From Geodermatophilus obscurus (GTDB taxonomy: Bacteria > Actinomycetota > Actinomycetes > Mycobacteriales > Geodermatophilaceae), in NCBI RefSeq assembly GCF_900143215.1, contig NZ_FRDM01000004.1, positions 124,001 to 188,000 of the forward strand: a stretch of DNA of 64,000 nt, written 5' to 3'. The notes under the pieces are model-generated. The model made no database searches, was not told the origin of the DNA, and saw only the letters and a list, made by a program, of their open reading frames with translations. Positions 53,748-62,552 of the stretch are shown piece by piece (position 1 is the first letter of the stretch; each line of letters starts with the position of its first letter). The position numbers were made by a program, and so were the translations under genes.

Positions 53748-54008
53748 GTGTCCGAGTCCCCCTCCGAGGACGACCTGGTGCTGCCGCCCGTGCCGTTGGC
53801 GACGGGGGGCGTGGTCCAGGTCGACGGCACCGGCCGCCGGGTGAGCCAGATGGAGCTGGTCGTCTCCACCGAGGACGGCGCGGAGCTGCGCATCCCGCTC
53901 GAGCACCACCACGGCGCCTGGTGGCCGCCGACCGAGCGCACCGCACCCCCGGCGGGCGTGTCCGCCGATCGGGTGCCACCTGCGGATCACCCTCACCCGG
54001 AGGGGTGA
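53748..54008 (+). CDS. Hypothetical small protein
   Basis: 86 residues from GTG 53748, with GGGAGGGAG upstream. Acidic start (SESPSEDDLVLPPVPL), then beta-like QMELVVSTEDGAELRIPLEH and HHGAWWPP. No signal or membrane helix. I do not recognise it. The strong ribosome site is the main support. Confidence 0.5.
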   Translation: MSESPSEDDLVLPPVPLATGGVVQVDGTGRRVSQMELVVSTEDGAELRIPLEHHHGAWWPPTERTAPPAGVSADRVPPADHPHPEG

Positions 54009-54123
54009 GACCCCCTCCCCCCTCCCTCCGGGCGCCCCCGGCACCCGTCGATACGAGGTCTGAACGCACCGCGGAACACCGCGGCGCCGGCCACGTACGA
54101 CGAGACCGCCCGGGGGACCCGCA

Positions 54124-56148
54124 GTGCCCGCACCACGCACGTCGGTCCGCACCGCCGCTGCCCGTCCCGTCCGGACCACCACTGCCCGGACCACCACTGC
54201 CCGGACCACCACCGCCCGCCCCCGCACCGCCGGCGTCCGCGCCGCCACCCAGCGCCCGCCGCTCACCGCGCAGGAGGCCCAGGCGCTGCGCGCCGTGCTG
54301 GCCGCCCGCGCCGCCGCGACCCTGGACCACACGAACGAGCCGTCCCGCCGCGTCTCCACCGGCCGGCCCTCCTCGGGACGCCGTCCGGCTCCCGGCACCC
54401 GGGCGCGCACCAGCCGGAAGCGCCGCCCGGCATCCGCCCGGCGGGCTCCGCTCCGCCGCTGGCTGCCCACCGCCGACGGCCGCCGCTGGCGGGTGCGGCT
54501 GTCCCTGGCCGCCCTCGGTCTCGTGCTGCCCGTGCTCGCCGGCCTGATGGCTCCCGGGACCCAGGCGACCAGCACCGCGGCCGAGCCGACCGACGCGACC
54601 GGTCTCGCCCTCGCGGCGCAGGGTTCGCTGCTCGACGCCGCGACCCGCTACCGCACCCTCGAGCGGGACCTCGCCGCCCGGCACGCCGAGCTGGCGTCGG
54701 CCCGTGCCGCCGAGCAGTCCGCGCAGCAGCAGGTGACGGCCGCGCGTACGACGGTCGGCACCGGCGCTGCTGACCTGTACCGGGCGTCGGCCGAGGCGCG
54801 GCACCCGCTGCTGCAGCTCGACGTCCGGGCGGCCGGCGCCACCGCCGACGTCCTCCACGGAACCGCGCTCGCCGAGCGGGCCGCGCAGCAACTCGAGGTC
54901 GACGTCGTGCAGGCCGAGCGCGGCGCGGTCGACCTGACCCTCGCCACCCGCCGCGTGGCGGTGGCCGAGGCCGCCCTCGGGACCGTGCAGGCGCAGGCCG
55001 CCGCCGTCCTGGACGAGGTGCGCGCCGAGGTGGGCGGACTGCGGACCGACGTCGCTGCCCAGCTAGCCGCGCTCGGCACCGCCCGGGCCGCGGCGGCGCA
55101 GCAGGACGCCAACCAGGCGGCGCTGCGCCGCTGGCAGGAGCACCTCGGCGTGCTGGCGGTCGCCGGCATCGAGTCGCCGACGGCGGCCGACCTCGCCGAC
55201 CCCACGGCGCTGCCGGCCGGCCTCTCCCCCGCGCTGGACGGTGCGGGGCAGCCGATCCCGGGCGTCGCCTGGGCCGTGGCGGGCAACCGACCGGTCACCG
55301 TGCTGCCGGCCGAGACGGTGGTCGCGGTGAGCTCCGCGCTGGCCCAGGTCGGCAAGCCCTACGTGCCCGGCGGCACCGGCCCGGACGCCTACGACTGCGG
55401 CGGCCTGGCGGCTGCCTCCTGGCTGCTGGCCGGGTACGCGATCCCGACCGACGCCGGCGACCAGTGGACGCACGGCGCCGCCGTTCCGCTGTCGCAGCTG
55501 CAGATCGGCGACCTCGTCCTCGCCGACGGCGGGATCGACGTGGGCGTCTACGTGGGTGAGGGTCAGGTCGTGGCCGCGTCGGCCGCCGGCTACCAGGTCG
55601 GCGTCCACCCGGTCGGCGACGCGTCCGCCGCCGTGCGGGTCACCCTGCCCGCCCCGGCGCAACCGAACGCCGCACTGCCGGCCGGTACCGCCGGCCGCGG
55701 CGCCTGTGGCGCGCCGCCGGCGCCGGTCGGCCCGGTCAGCCCGGCCTGGGGCGGCTGGTCGAACGGCACCATCCCCGCGACCGCGCTGTGCTCGATCACC
55801 CGGGGCCACGCCCTGCGCTGCGACGCCGCTGCCGGCTACGCGGCCCTGGCCGACGCCTACCGCACGGCGTTCGGCGGCCCGCTGTGCATCACGGACTCCT
55901 ACCGGTCGTTGGGTGCGCAGGTCACCGCCTTCCGCGCCAAGCCGGCGCTCGCCGCGGTGCCCGGGACGTCGAACCACGGGTGGGCCCTGGCGGTCGACCT
56001 GTGCGGCGGCATCAACATCGCGGGCACCGTGCAGTCGGCGTGGATGGCGGCCAACGCCGGTCGGTTCGGCTTCGTGCAGCCGGACTGGGCCCGGCAGGGC
56101 GGCGAGAAGCCGGAGCCCTGGCACTGGGAGTTCGGCCACCTGGCCTGA
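54124..56148 (+). CDS. Cell-wall enzyme: coiled coil, NlpC/P60-like and M15 (VanY-type) domains
   Basis: 674 residues from GTG 54124. The basic Thr/Ala/Arg-rich start (TTARTTTART) is followed by one membrane helix (LSLAALGLVLPVLAGLMAPG) and a long Ala-rich coiled coil. The NlpC/P60-like domain has GKPYVPGGTGPDAYDCGGLA (Cys about residue 425), but where HVGIY is expected it reads DVGVYVGEG, so the catalytic His seems lost. The C-terminal D,D-carboxypeptidase-like M15 domain keeps TSNHGWALAVDLCGG and EPWHWEFGHLA, the zinc ligands. Probably a wall-binding or wall-cutting enzyme with only the M15 part active. Confidence 0.85.
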   Translation: MPAPRTSVRTAAARPVRTTTARTTTARTTTARPRTAGVRAATQRPPLTAQEAQALRAVLAARAAATLDHTNEPSRRVSTGRPSSGRRPAPGTRARTSRKRRPASARRAPLRRWLPTADGRRWRVRLSLAALGLVLPVLAGLMAPGTQATSTAAEPTDATGLALAAQGSLLDAATRYRTLERDLAARHAELASARAAEQSAQQQVTAARTTVGTGAADLYRASAEARHPLLQLDVRAAGATADVLHGTALAERAAQQLEVDVVQAERGAVDLTLATRRVAVAEAALGTVQAQAAAVLDEVRAEVGGLRTDVAAQLAALGTARAAAAQQDANQAALRRWQEHLGVLAVAGIESPTAADLADPTALPAGLSPALDGAGQPIPGVAWAVAGNRPVTVLPAETVVAVSSALAQVGKPYVPGGTGPDAYDCGGLAAASWLLAGYAIPTDAGDQWTHGAAVPLSQLQIGDLVLADGGIDVGVYVGEGQVVAASAAGYQVGVHPVGDASAAVRVTLPAPAQPNAALPAGTAGRGACGAPPAPVGPVSPAWGGWSNGTIPATALCSITRGHALRCDAAAGYAALADAYRTAFGGPLCITDSYRSLGAQVTAFRAKPALAAVPGTSNHGWALAVDLCGGINIAGTVQSAWMAANAGRFGFVQPDWARQGGEKPEPWHWEFGHLA

Positions 56149-56168
56149 ACCGGCGGTTGCGGCGGGCC

Positions 56169-56252
56169 ATGATCAGGTGACCTGATCCCAGCGTGTCCTC
56201 CCCTACCGCGGAACGCGAGGGAGGACGCGCGATGATCAGGTCAGCTGATCAT
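56169..56252. repeat. 84-bp compound palindrome between convergent genes
   Basis: Outer arms 56169-56187 and 56234-56252 match with one mismatch in 19, and each arm is itself palindromic (GATCAGGTGACCTGATC). An inner pair GTCCTCCC/GGGAGGAC lies at 56195-56202 and 56219-56226. It occupies most of the 118-bp spacer. Confidence 0.75.
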
Positions 56253-56266
56253 CGCGGCGCGGAAGC

Positions 56267-57025
56267 TCAGATCCAGCGCAGGCGGGCGAGCTGCCGCCAG
56301 GGCAGTCGCTGGCACGCCTCGCCGGTCTCCCCGGCGAGCCGCGCGGCCACGCCGGCGTCGGCGCAGGCCAGCGGCGAGGAGGGCGTGACGACGACGTGCG
56401 GGTCGTGCAGGTCGAGCCCGGCCGCGGCGATGCGGTCGAGCAGCAGCCCGGGGGCGACGAGGACGGCGGAGGCGAGCAGCGGCACCTCGGGGTGCGCCCA
56501 CAGCGCCACCGGGCCCTCCACCCGCAGGGAGCCCCCGACCGCGGCGGCCCGCTCTCCGGCGACTGCGCGCACCCGGTCCACGGCGCGCCGGTCCAGCGCG
56601 GCCGACGGCGTCCACGGCAGTGCCCGGTCGCCGCGGCGGACGACGACCCGCCAGCCGACGGCGGTCTCGGTCCGGTCGGTCCAGTCGAGCACCGCGACGC
56701 CGTCCTCGGCGGCCACCGCGTCGGGAACAGGGCGGTCGTGCACCCAGGCCGTCAGCGCGGCCGCCAGCTCCTCGGGCGTCGAGCCGACGCGGGCGTCGGT
56801 CATGTCCTCGGCCAGGTCGCGCAACGGTGTGCGCACCCGCCGCTCGTGCTCCTCGAGAACCACGACGGGACCGTCGACCCGGTCCTCGACCAGGGAGATC
56901 TGCAGCCGCCCGGTCTCCAGCGGGGGCAGCACCTCCTCGGCGACCCGGCGCAGGTCGGCCACGCTGACGGGCACGGACCGCAGCCGCTGCAGCAACCCGG
57001 CGGCGCCGAACAGGCCGCCGCTCAC
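56267..57025 (-). CDS. Hypothetical protein (252 residues)
   Basis: From GTG 57025, which overlaps the stop of the upstream small gene (GTGA). Features: VSVADLRRVAEEVLPPLETG, RLQISLVEDRVDGPVVVLEE, WVHDRPVPDAVAAEDGVAVL and GWRVVVRRGDRALPWTPS. Soluble, alpha/beta by eye, no signal peptide. I do not recognise the family; a DUF1444-like fold is only a thought. Confidence 0.65.
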   Translation of the reverse strand: MSGGLFGAAGLLQRLRSVPVSVADLRRVAEEVLPPLETGRLQISLVEDRVDGPVVVLEEHERRVRTPLRDLAEDMTDARVGSTPEELAAALTAWVHDRPVPDAVAAEDGVAVLDWTDRTETAVGWRVVVRRGDRALPWTPSAALDRRAVDRVRAVAGERAAAVGGSLRVEGPVALWAHPEVPLLASAVLVAPGLLLDRIAAAGLDLHDPHVVVTPSSPLACADAGVAARLAGETGEACQRLPWRQLARLRWI

Positions 57026-57366
57026 GGACGGTCCTGGCACAGCGCGGTGCGCAGCCTCGGCGCGAGCTCGGGCAGGGTCAGCACGCTGGTCAGCTCCCGG
57101 GCGGAGAGCCGCACGGGCAGCACGTCGGCGCCCCAGCCGGTCACCCGGCGCACCCGCGCCGCCGAGCCCGGCCACATGGCCTCGCGGGCCGTGGCCACGT
57201 GCAGCTCGGTGAGCACGTCGGAGAGGTGGATGGCGGCCACCGGGTGCACCTCTTCGTCCTCCAGGGCACAGCGCACGAGCGCGCTCAGCTCCTCCCGCTC
57301 GGCGGCGGTCAGCCAGTGCGGGACCAGGACGTCGGGCGCGGGTCCGCCCGGGGCGAGGGCGCTCAC
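57022..57366 (-). CDS. Hypothetical protein (about 114 residues), coupled to the previous gene
   Basis: From GTG 57366 (a GTG at 57369 is equally possible). Helical and acidic: LTAAEREELSALVRCALEDE, AAIHLSDVLTELHVATAREA, RLSARELTSVLTLPELAPRL. It overlaps the start of the 252-residue gene by four bases, so the two products probably work together. No known family seen. Confidence 0.6.
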   Translation of the reverse strand: MSALAPGGPAPDVLVPHWLTAAEREELSALVRCALEDEEVHPVAAIHLSDVLTELHVATAREAMWPGSAARVRRVTGWGADVLPVRLSARELTSVLTLPELAPRLRTALCQDRP

Positions 57367-57503
57367 CACGCACCCGCGGCGGCCGGGACGAGCGCCGCAC
57401 CGCGGCTGCGGCGGGCTCCCGTGCGCTCTCTCACGACCTGGATATCGGCAGGCCGGAGCCGCGATGGACCCGTATCACGGCTGTTTCCCGCAGCTGGAAC
57501 CGG

Positions 57504-58604
57504 TCAGTCGGCCAGCTCGGTCAGCCGCTGCTTGAGCGCGCGCTCGACCCGGTCGGCGTGCACGTTCATGTTCCGCACGGAGGTGCCCAGGTCGGCCGAG
57601 AGCTGCGTCTTGGTCCGGCCGCCCCAGGTGGTCAGGTACCAGGTCGCCCAGCCCAGGACGTTGGGCTGACCCGCCCGCTGGTCCGGCCGCGCGTCCGGGT
57701 CCGGCGCGCACGCCGCCGTCAGCGCGTGCGACAGCAGGGTCTGCTCCGCCTCACCCATGATCTCGTCCGGCGCCTCGTGCGCGTCCGGCAGCATGATCTC
57801 GGTCGCGTCCGGTCCGACGCCGTCCAGGGACTGCAGGTTGCGCAGCCCGTTGAGCGTGGCCACCGTCTGCGAGTTGCGCCGCAGCGTCGCGACGCTCTGC
57901 CCCATGTACGCGGCCAGCTCCTTCTCGCTGGGCCGCCGCTGGTGCTCGGCGAGGAACGCCGCGACCGCTTTCTGCTGCTTGTTCTCGGTGTCGGCGGCGG
58001 TGCGGCCGTGGGCGTTGCGGCCCAGGTCGTGCACCCACTTCGACAGCTGGGTGGCGAGGAAGGCGCCGAACGGGACGCCCTTGCCCTCGTCGAACTGCCC
58101 GACCGCCTTGAGGATCCACTCGCTGACCTGCTGGGTGAGGTCGTCGGGGTCGGGCACGTGCAGGCGCAGGGTGCTCGAGTTCCGCTGCAGCCGCTTGAGG
58201 CTGACCGGGAGGTAGTGCCGGCAGAGCTCGTCGAGGAACGCCGGCGGCAGGTCCCGCGGCGCCCGGCGACGGACGTCGGTCTCCGCCCGCAGCCCGACGG
58301 TCGCCGTCCCGTGCCGGGCGCACCACGCCTTGACCCACTCGGCGAGCACGGAGGCGGTGCCGCAGGCGCCGTCGACGCGGTACAGGCCCTCGCCCTCGTC
58401 GTAGCTGACCGTTCCGCCGTCGGGCAGCTCGCGGCGGAACTCCTCGAGCGGCAGCTCGCGGTCGGTCCGGAAGTGCACCCGGTCGCGCGGCGTGATGGGC
58501 GCGAGGACCCAGCCCTCGGCCTCGGGGATGCCGCCGAAGACCAGCGGCTCACGGCCGCGGGCGGCGCGGGTGTCGTCGACGGGGGTGGGGGTGGAGTGGT
58601 TCAC
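57504..58604 (-). CDS. Sigma-70-like protein with unknown N-terminal domain
   Basis: 366 residues from GTG 58604 (GAGGAG eight bases upstream). Residues 1-100 (LVFGGIPEAEGWVLAPITPR, TVSYDEGEGLYRVDGACGTA) are unlike sigma factors. Residues 140-270 resemble sigma regions 2-3: PDDLTQQVSEWILKAVGQFD, KGVPFGAFLATQLSKWVHDL and RRPSEKELAAYMGQSVATLR. The end (KTQLSADLGTSVRNMNVHAD) could be region 4. Near the flagellar genes, it might serve as an alternative sigma factor or a sigma mimic. Confidence 0.65.
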   Translation of the reverse strand: MNHSTPTPVDDTRAARGREPLVFGGIPEAEGWVLAPITPRDRVHFRTDRELPLEEFRRELPDGGTVSYDEGEGLYRVDGACGTASVLAEWVKAWCARHGTATVGLRAETDVRRRAPRDLPPAFLDELCRHYLPVSLKRLQRNSSTLRLHVPDPDDLTQQVSEWILKAVGQFDEGKGVPFGAFLATQLSKWVHDLGRNAHGRTAADTENKQQKAVAAFLAEHQRRPSEKELAAYMGQSVATLRRNSQTVATLNGLRNLQSLDGVGPDATEIMLPDAHEAPDEIMGEAEQTLLSHALTAACAPDPDARPDQRAGQPNVLGWATWYLTTWGGRTKTQLSADLGTSVRNMNVHADRVERALKQRLTELAD

Positions 58605-58673
58605 CGGAACTCCTCGGCGCTGTGGGGAAGACGGCGCGGTGCGGTCGACGTGACCGCGACGGATGGCGGGGGT

Positions 58674-58727
58674 GGCCCCGTTCAGAGGCTCGCCGCGAGC
58701 GTGCGAGCGGTGAGGGGGACGGGGTCC
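58674..58727 (-). repeat. Nested hairpin element that encodes a C-terminus
   Basis: On the minus strand it runs from GGACCCCGTCC to ACGGGGCC (outer stem CCCCGT/ACGGGG; inner CCGC-TCGCACGCTC-GCGG). The upstream 168-residue gene reads into it and stops at 58682. Confidence 0.6.
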
Positions 58728-59188
58728 TCCTCGTGCTCGACCCGAGCGGACGAACGGGGCGCGGGGACGACGAGCTCGGTCGCCGGGCCGGCCGCGAGGC
58801 CGGCCACGAGGTCGGCGGCCGCGGCGCGCTCGGCCTCGCCCGGCTCCACGGTGTAGACCGGCATGTGGTCGTACAGCGTGGTGAACACCGAGCTGACGAA
58901 CGCGTAGGCGGCCTGCGCCTGCGGCGAGAAACGGGCGACGGCGGCCCGCGGGCCGAGCTCGACACCGACGGTCACGCGCACGACCCGGTCGTCCTTGCTC
59001 AGCCCGGTGAGGGTGACGGACACCGCGGGGTGCGCGCCGGCCAGCTCGGCCAGCGCCGCGAGGCACCGGCGGGTGGACCCGCGGCGCGGCCGCAGCTGCA
59101 CGTGCACGACGACGGTGTCGGGCTCCGCGCCGGAGCCGATGACCGTGGCGACCTGGTCGCCGGACTCGGTGGTAACGGTGTGCTGCAT
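58682..59188 (-). CDS. Hypothetical protein (168 residues)
   Basis: From ATG 59188. The first 90 residues are alpha/beta (DTVVVHVQLRPRRGSTRRCL, VRVTVGVELGPRAAVARFSP), then a helical stretch (AAYAFVSSVFTTLYDHMPVY) and an Ala-rich end. The last 14 residues (DPVPLTARTLAASL) come from the hairpin element. No family recognised. It lies 77 bp upstream of the sigma-like gene and may be co-transcribed with it. Confidence 0.6.
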   Translation of the reverse strand: MQHTVTTESGDQVATVIGSGAEPDTVVVHVQLRPRRGSTRRCLAALAELAGAHPAVSVTLTGLSKDDRVVRVTVGVELGPRAAVARFSPQAQAAYAFVSSVFTTLYDHMPVYTVEPGEAERAAAADLVAGLAAGPATELVVPAPRSSARVEHEEDPVPLTARTLAASL

Positions 59189-59389
59189 CGTGATTGCCCC
59201 CTGTGACGTGCTTGGGGCAACTCTCGCGCATCTCCGACCCGGCGACCGCCACAACTCTCGCTGTGCCATACGCAATGTCAGGGCATCTCTTCGGCAGGTC
59301 TTGCCTGTGTCGATCGATGCCCGAACCCATCCGGTGCGGTGCTGGGCAGGAATTCACAAGGACCGAGGGGGTCACCCCGGTCAGTTCTG

Positions 59390-59713
59390 TCAGCCGGCGG
59401 AGCCCTCCGTGACCTGGCCGTGACCGACCGGGGCGGCGACCGGCTCGGCGGCCGGCTGCTGCGCGGCGGTTGCGGACTCCTCGGCGGCTGTGGGGGCGAA
59501 GGCGGCCAGCGCGCCGAGCGTGTCGGCGGTGACCTGAGCCGCCAGCAGGTTGGCCTCGGCGATCTGCCGGTAGACCTCCTCGCGGTGGATCGTCACCTCC
59601 CGCGGGGCCTTGAAACCGAGACGGACGGTGCCGCCGCGGACCTCGACGACGTGGACCTCGATGTCGTCGCCGATGCGGATGGTCTCGCCAACGCTGCGGG
59701 TGAGAGTGAGCAC
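59390..59713 (-). CDS. csrA: Translational regulator CsrA with C-terminal extension
   Basis: 107 residues: MLTLTRSVGETIRIGDDIEV, VRLGFKAPREVTIHREEVY. The core of 60 residues is complete, including the RNA-binding Arg-Glu segment (IHREEVY); an Ala-rich tail of about 45 residues is added. Next to fliW, its protein antagonist in the FliW-CsrA-flagellin switch. It binds mRNA leaders, most likely of flagellin. The 97 bp before fliW hold no gene. Confidence 0.95.
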   Translation of the reverse strand: MLTLTRSVGETIRIGDDIEVHVVEVRGGTVRLGFKAPREVTIHREEVYRQIAEANLLAAQVTADTLGALAAFAPTAAEESATAAQQPAAEPVAAPVGHGQVTEGSAG

Positions 59714-59810
59714 GGGTACCCCTCCATGGGTGTGTGGTGGCCGTCCTTGGCGGATGGGCGGGCAGCTCGTCGCTGCGCGCCGGGTGGCGGACTCGCGTCC
59801 ACCGGTTCAG

Positions 59811-60215
59811 TTATCGGCGCAGGGGACGCCGGATGGGATGGGATCCGTCGAGCAGCACGACCTGGCTGGACCGCCAGTTGGCCGGGTTGACCACCAGCGG
59901 GGCCCGCAGGTTGGCCGTGGCCGCGGCCGGCCCCTCGGCCGGCACCGTCACCAGGCAGTACAGACGCGCCTGCGTGGGGTCGTCGAGCTCCAGGTCGGCG
60001 CACACCGCGGGGGGCAGCGCGGGTGCGTAGTCCGGGAAGTACCGGCCCGGGTCGATGGCGAGGAAGCGCGGACCCTCCGGCGCCATCGACTGCAGCCAGA
60101 ACAGCCGGCCGTCCCCGTCGGCGGTGACCAGCACGTAGTCGCGGTGACCCGGGAACCCGGGCAGCGCCTCGGTCATCGACAGCAGGGGCAGGGTCGCGAC
60201 GGCGGAGAGCGTCAT
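59811..60215 (-). CDS. fliW: Flagellar assembly factor FliW
   Basis: 134 residues. GFPGHRDYVLVTADGDGRLF, WLQSMAPEGPRFLAIDP, ARLYCLVTVPAEGPAAATAN and NLRAPLVVNPANWRSSQVVL follow FliW. It binds CsrA and flagellin. ATGA overlap with flgL. Confidence 0.93.
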   Translation of the reverse strand: MTLSAVATLPLLSMTEALPGFPGHRDYVLVTADGDGRLFWLQSMAPEGPRFLAIDPGRYFPDYAPALPPAVCADLELDDPTQARLYCLVTVPAEGPAAATANLRAPLVVNPANWRSSQVVLLDGSHPIRRPLRR

Positions 60216-61099
60216 CGCAGGAAGTCCACGAGCGTTGGCTGGATGACCTTGGCGGTGGCCTGCAGCGCCGCCTTGTAGCCGACCTCGGCCTGGCTGAGCT
60301 CCATGATCGTCCTGGCCAGGTCGATGTCCTCGACGTCCACGAGCTGGGAGGCCAGGGTCAGCTGCATGTCGGTGTTCACCTGGCCGGCGGCCTGCATCCG
60401 GGCCGAGCGGGCACCGACGGAGGAAGCGGCGCCGAGCAGCCGGTCGATCGCCACGTCGAGCTCCGCCAGGTCGTCCGACAGCGCGCCGGGGTTGCCCTGC
60501 ACGTCAGCGGCGATCCGCCCGATGAGCGCGAACAGGCCGTCGGGGCCCGTGCCGAACGCCTCGGGGCCGGTGACGTCGATGCGGACCCGGTCGGCGTTCG
60601 ACACGCGCCGGGTGATCCCCTCCCCCACGGGCGGCGCGCCGACGTAGCTGCCGTCGGCGTCGTACGCGGCCGAGCCCTGGGTCACGCCGCCGAACAGGGC
60701 GCGGTCGTTGATGCTCGAGTTCGCCACCCCCAGCAGGCTCTCGCGCAGCGCCGCCACCTCCACGGAGACGGCCTGCTGCGCGCTGGTCGAGGTGGCACCG
60801 GTGTTCAGCGCCTGCACGGTCAGCGCCCGGACCCGCTGGACCTGGTCGAGCGCCGTCGTCAGCGCGGTGTCGGTCGCGTCGAGCCAGCTCTGCCCGTCGG
60901 AGATGTTCTTCGCGAACTGCTCGACGGCGCTCTGGTCCTGACGGATCTGCAGAGCCTTGTTGGTGCCGGTCGGCGAGTCCGACGGCGAGCTGATCAGCTT
61001 TCCGGAGGTCAACTGCTGCTGCAGCTTCGCCACGGACGAGAGGTTGCTGTTCAGGCCGAGGAGCGCGGTCTGCGTGACGGCCCGGTGGGTGATCCGCAT
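60212..61099 (-). CDS. flgL: Flagellar hook-associated protein 3
   Basis: 295 residues. Flagellin-like N-terminus ITHRAVTQTALLGLNSNLSS, LQQQLTSGKLISSPSDSPTG and C-terminus LARTIMELSQAEVGYKAALQ. Joins hook and filament. flgK ends 4 bp before the flgL start, so the two are one unit. Confidence 0.95.
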   Translation of the reverse strand: MRITHRAVTQTALLGLNSNLSSVAKLQQQLTSGKLISSPSDSPTGTNKALQIRQDQSAVEQFAKNISDGQSWLDATDTALTTALDQVQRVRALTVQALNTGATSTSAQQAVSVEVAALRESLLGVANSSINDRALFGGVTQGSAAYDADGSYVGAPPVGEGITRRVSNADRVRIDVTGPEAFGTGPDGLFALIGRIAADVQGNPGALSDDLAELDVAIDRLLGAASSVGARSARMQAAGQVNTDMQLTLASQLVDVEDIDLARTIMELSQAEVGYKAALQATAKVIQPTLVDFLR

Positions 61100-61103
61100 C
61101 AGG

Positions 61104-62552
61104 TCACCGCCCCACGACGCCGGTGCGGTTGATCAGGGTGTCCAGTGCCTCGTCGATGGCGGTCACCATGCGGGCGGCGGCGCTGTAGGCGTGCTGGAAG
61201 GACAGCATGTTGGTCATCTCCTCGTCGAGGTTGACGCCGGACACGGACTCGCGGGCGGCGTCCACCTGGGTGGAGATCACCTTCTGCACCTCGACGTCGC
61301 GGGCCGCGACAGAGGCCTCGACGCCGAGCGCGACGACCAGCGCCCGGTAGGTGGCGTCGACGCCACCGGCCTCGAGGCTGAGGTCGAAGAACGCGTCGGC
61401 GTTGCCACCGTCCGCCGAGGGTGCGCCGAGGACGCCGGGGGCGGTCGCCGCCGCGGCGATGAGCTCGGGCCTGGTGACGCGGACCCTGATGTTGCCGGCG
61501 TCGACGTTGGCCAGGTCCACGACGGGGTTGCCCGAGCCGTCGTCCATGAGCGGCTGGGCCGCCCCCGACGCGCCGGAGACGTCGTAGCCCTGGGCCTGGA
61601 CCGCGTTGATCTTGCCCACCAGGTCGCGGGCGAGCCCGTCGAGCGCGTTCCGGTAGCTCGGCAGGGTCGTCGACAGCACGGCCACCTGGCCGCCGGCGGT
61701 GCCGCCGACCGCGAGGGTCGTCCCGCCCGGGGCCGTCACCAGCCGCGGGTCGTTGCCGGCGCCGACACCGTCCGGGTCGTCGACGCCGGCGACGCGCAGC
61801 CCCAGCGCGGAGCCGCCGGCGACGAGCGTCGTACCGCCGACGAGGACGTCGACCATGCCGTCCGACGCCGCCACGGACGTGGCGCCGACCTTCTCGGCCA
61901 GCTGCACGACCAGCAGGTCCCGGCGGTCGGAGAGCTCGTTGGTGGGCAGCCCCGACCGGGTGGCCTGGCGGATCTGGGTGTTGAGGTTCGCGATGGACGA
62001 CGCCGTCGTGCTCACCTCGGCGGCGAGCGCCACGACGTTGTCGCGGGTCTGCTCCCACTGCTGGTCGAGGGTGGCCCGCGTGGTCCGCATGCCCGAGGCC
62101 AGGATGTCCAGCCGCTCCAGCACCTGGCTGCGCACCGCCGGCTCGGTCGGGTCCTGGGCGTTGGCCAGGGCGCTGAAGCCCGCCCACACGTCGTCCAGCA
62201 TGCTGCGGATGCCGGTCTCCCCCGGCTCGCGGAAGGCGGCCTCGACCTGGGCCAGCGCCTCGTTACCGACGGTCAGCTGCGCGGTGCGCGCCGTCTCCAC
62301 CTGGCCGCGCCGCTCCAGGAACACGTCGCGGATCCGGTTGACCTGGCTGGCGTCCACGCCGTTGCCGACCGGACTGCTCACCGAGTGGATCGCGGGGACG
62401 GCAGTGCCCCCCATGGCGCGCAGCTCGACCCGCTGCCGCGAGTAGCCGTCGGTGTTGATGTTGGCGATGTTCTGGCCGGTGACGTCCAGCCCGCGTTGCG
62501 ACGCCCACAGCGCCGTCCGGGCCGTGTTCAGCCCGCCGAAGGTGGAACTCAC
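61104..62552 (-). CDS. flgK: Flagellar hook-associated protein 1
   Basis: 482 residues from GTG 62552 with GAGGAG upstream. TFGGLNTARTALWASQRGLD, GQNIANINTDGYSRQRVELR at the N-terminus; NLDEEMTNMLSFQHAYSAAA at the C-terminus. Hook-filament junction protein. Confidence 0.96.
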   Translation of the reverse strand: MSSTFGGLNTARTALWASQRGLDVTGQNIANINTDGYSRQRVELRAMGGTAVPAIHSVSSPVGNGVDASQVNRIRDVFLERRGQVETARTAQLTVGNEALAQVEAAFREPGETGIRSMLDDVWAGFSALANAQDPTEPAVRSQVLERLDILASGMRTTRATLDQQWEQTRDNVVALAAEVSTTASSIANLNTQIRQATRSGLPTNELSDRRDLLVVQLAEKVGATSVAASDGMVDVLVGGTTLVAGGSALGLRVAGVDDPDGVGAGNDPRLVTAPGGTTLAVGGTAGGQVAVLSTTLPSYRNALDGLARDLVGKINAVQAQGYDVSGASGAAQPLMDDGSGNPVVDLANVDAGNIRVRVTRPELIAAAATAPGVLGAPSADGGNADAFFDLSLEAGGVDATYRALVVALGVEASVAARDVEVQKVISTQVDAARESVSGVNLDEEMTNMLSFQHAYSAAARMVTAIDEALDTLINRTGVVGR

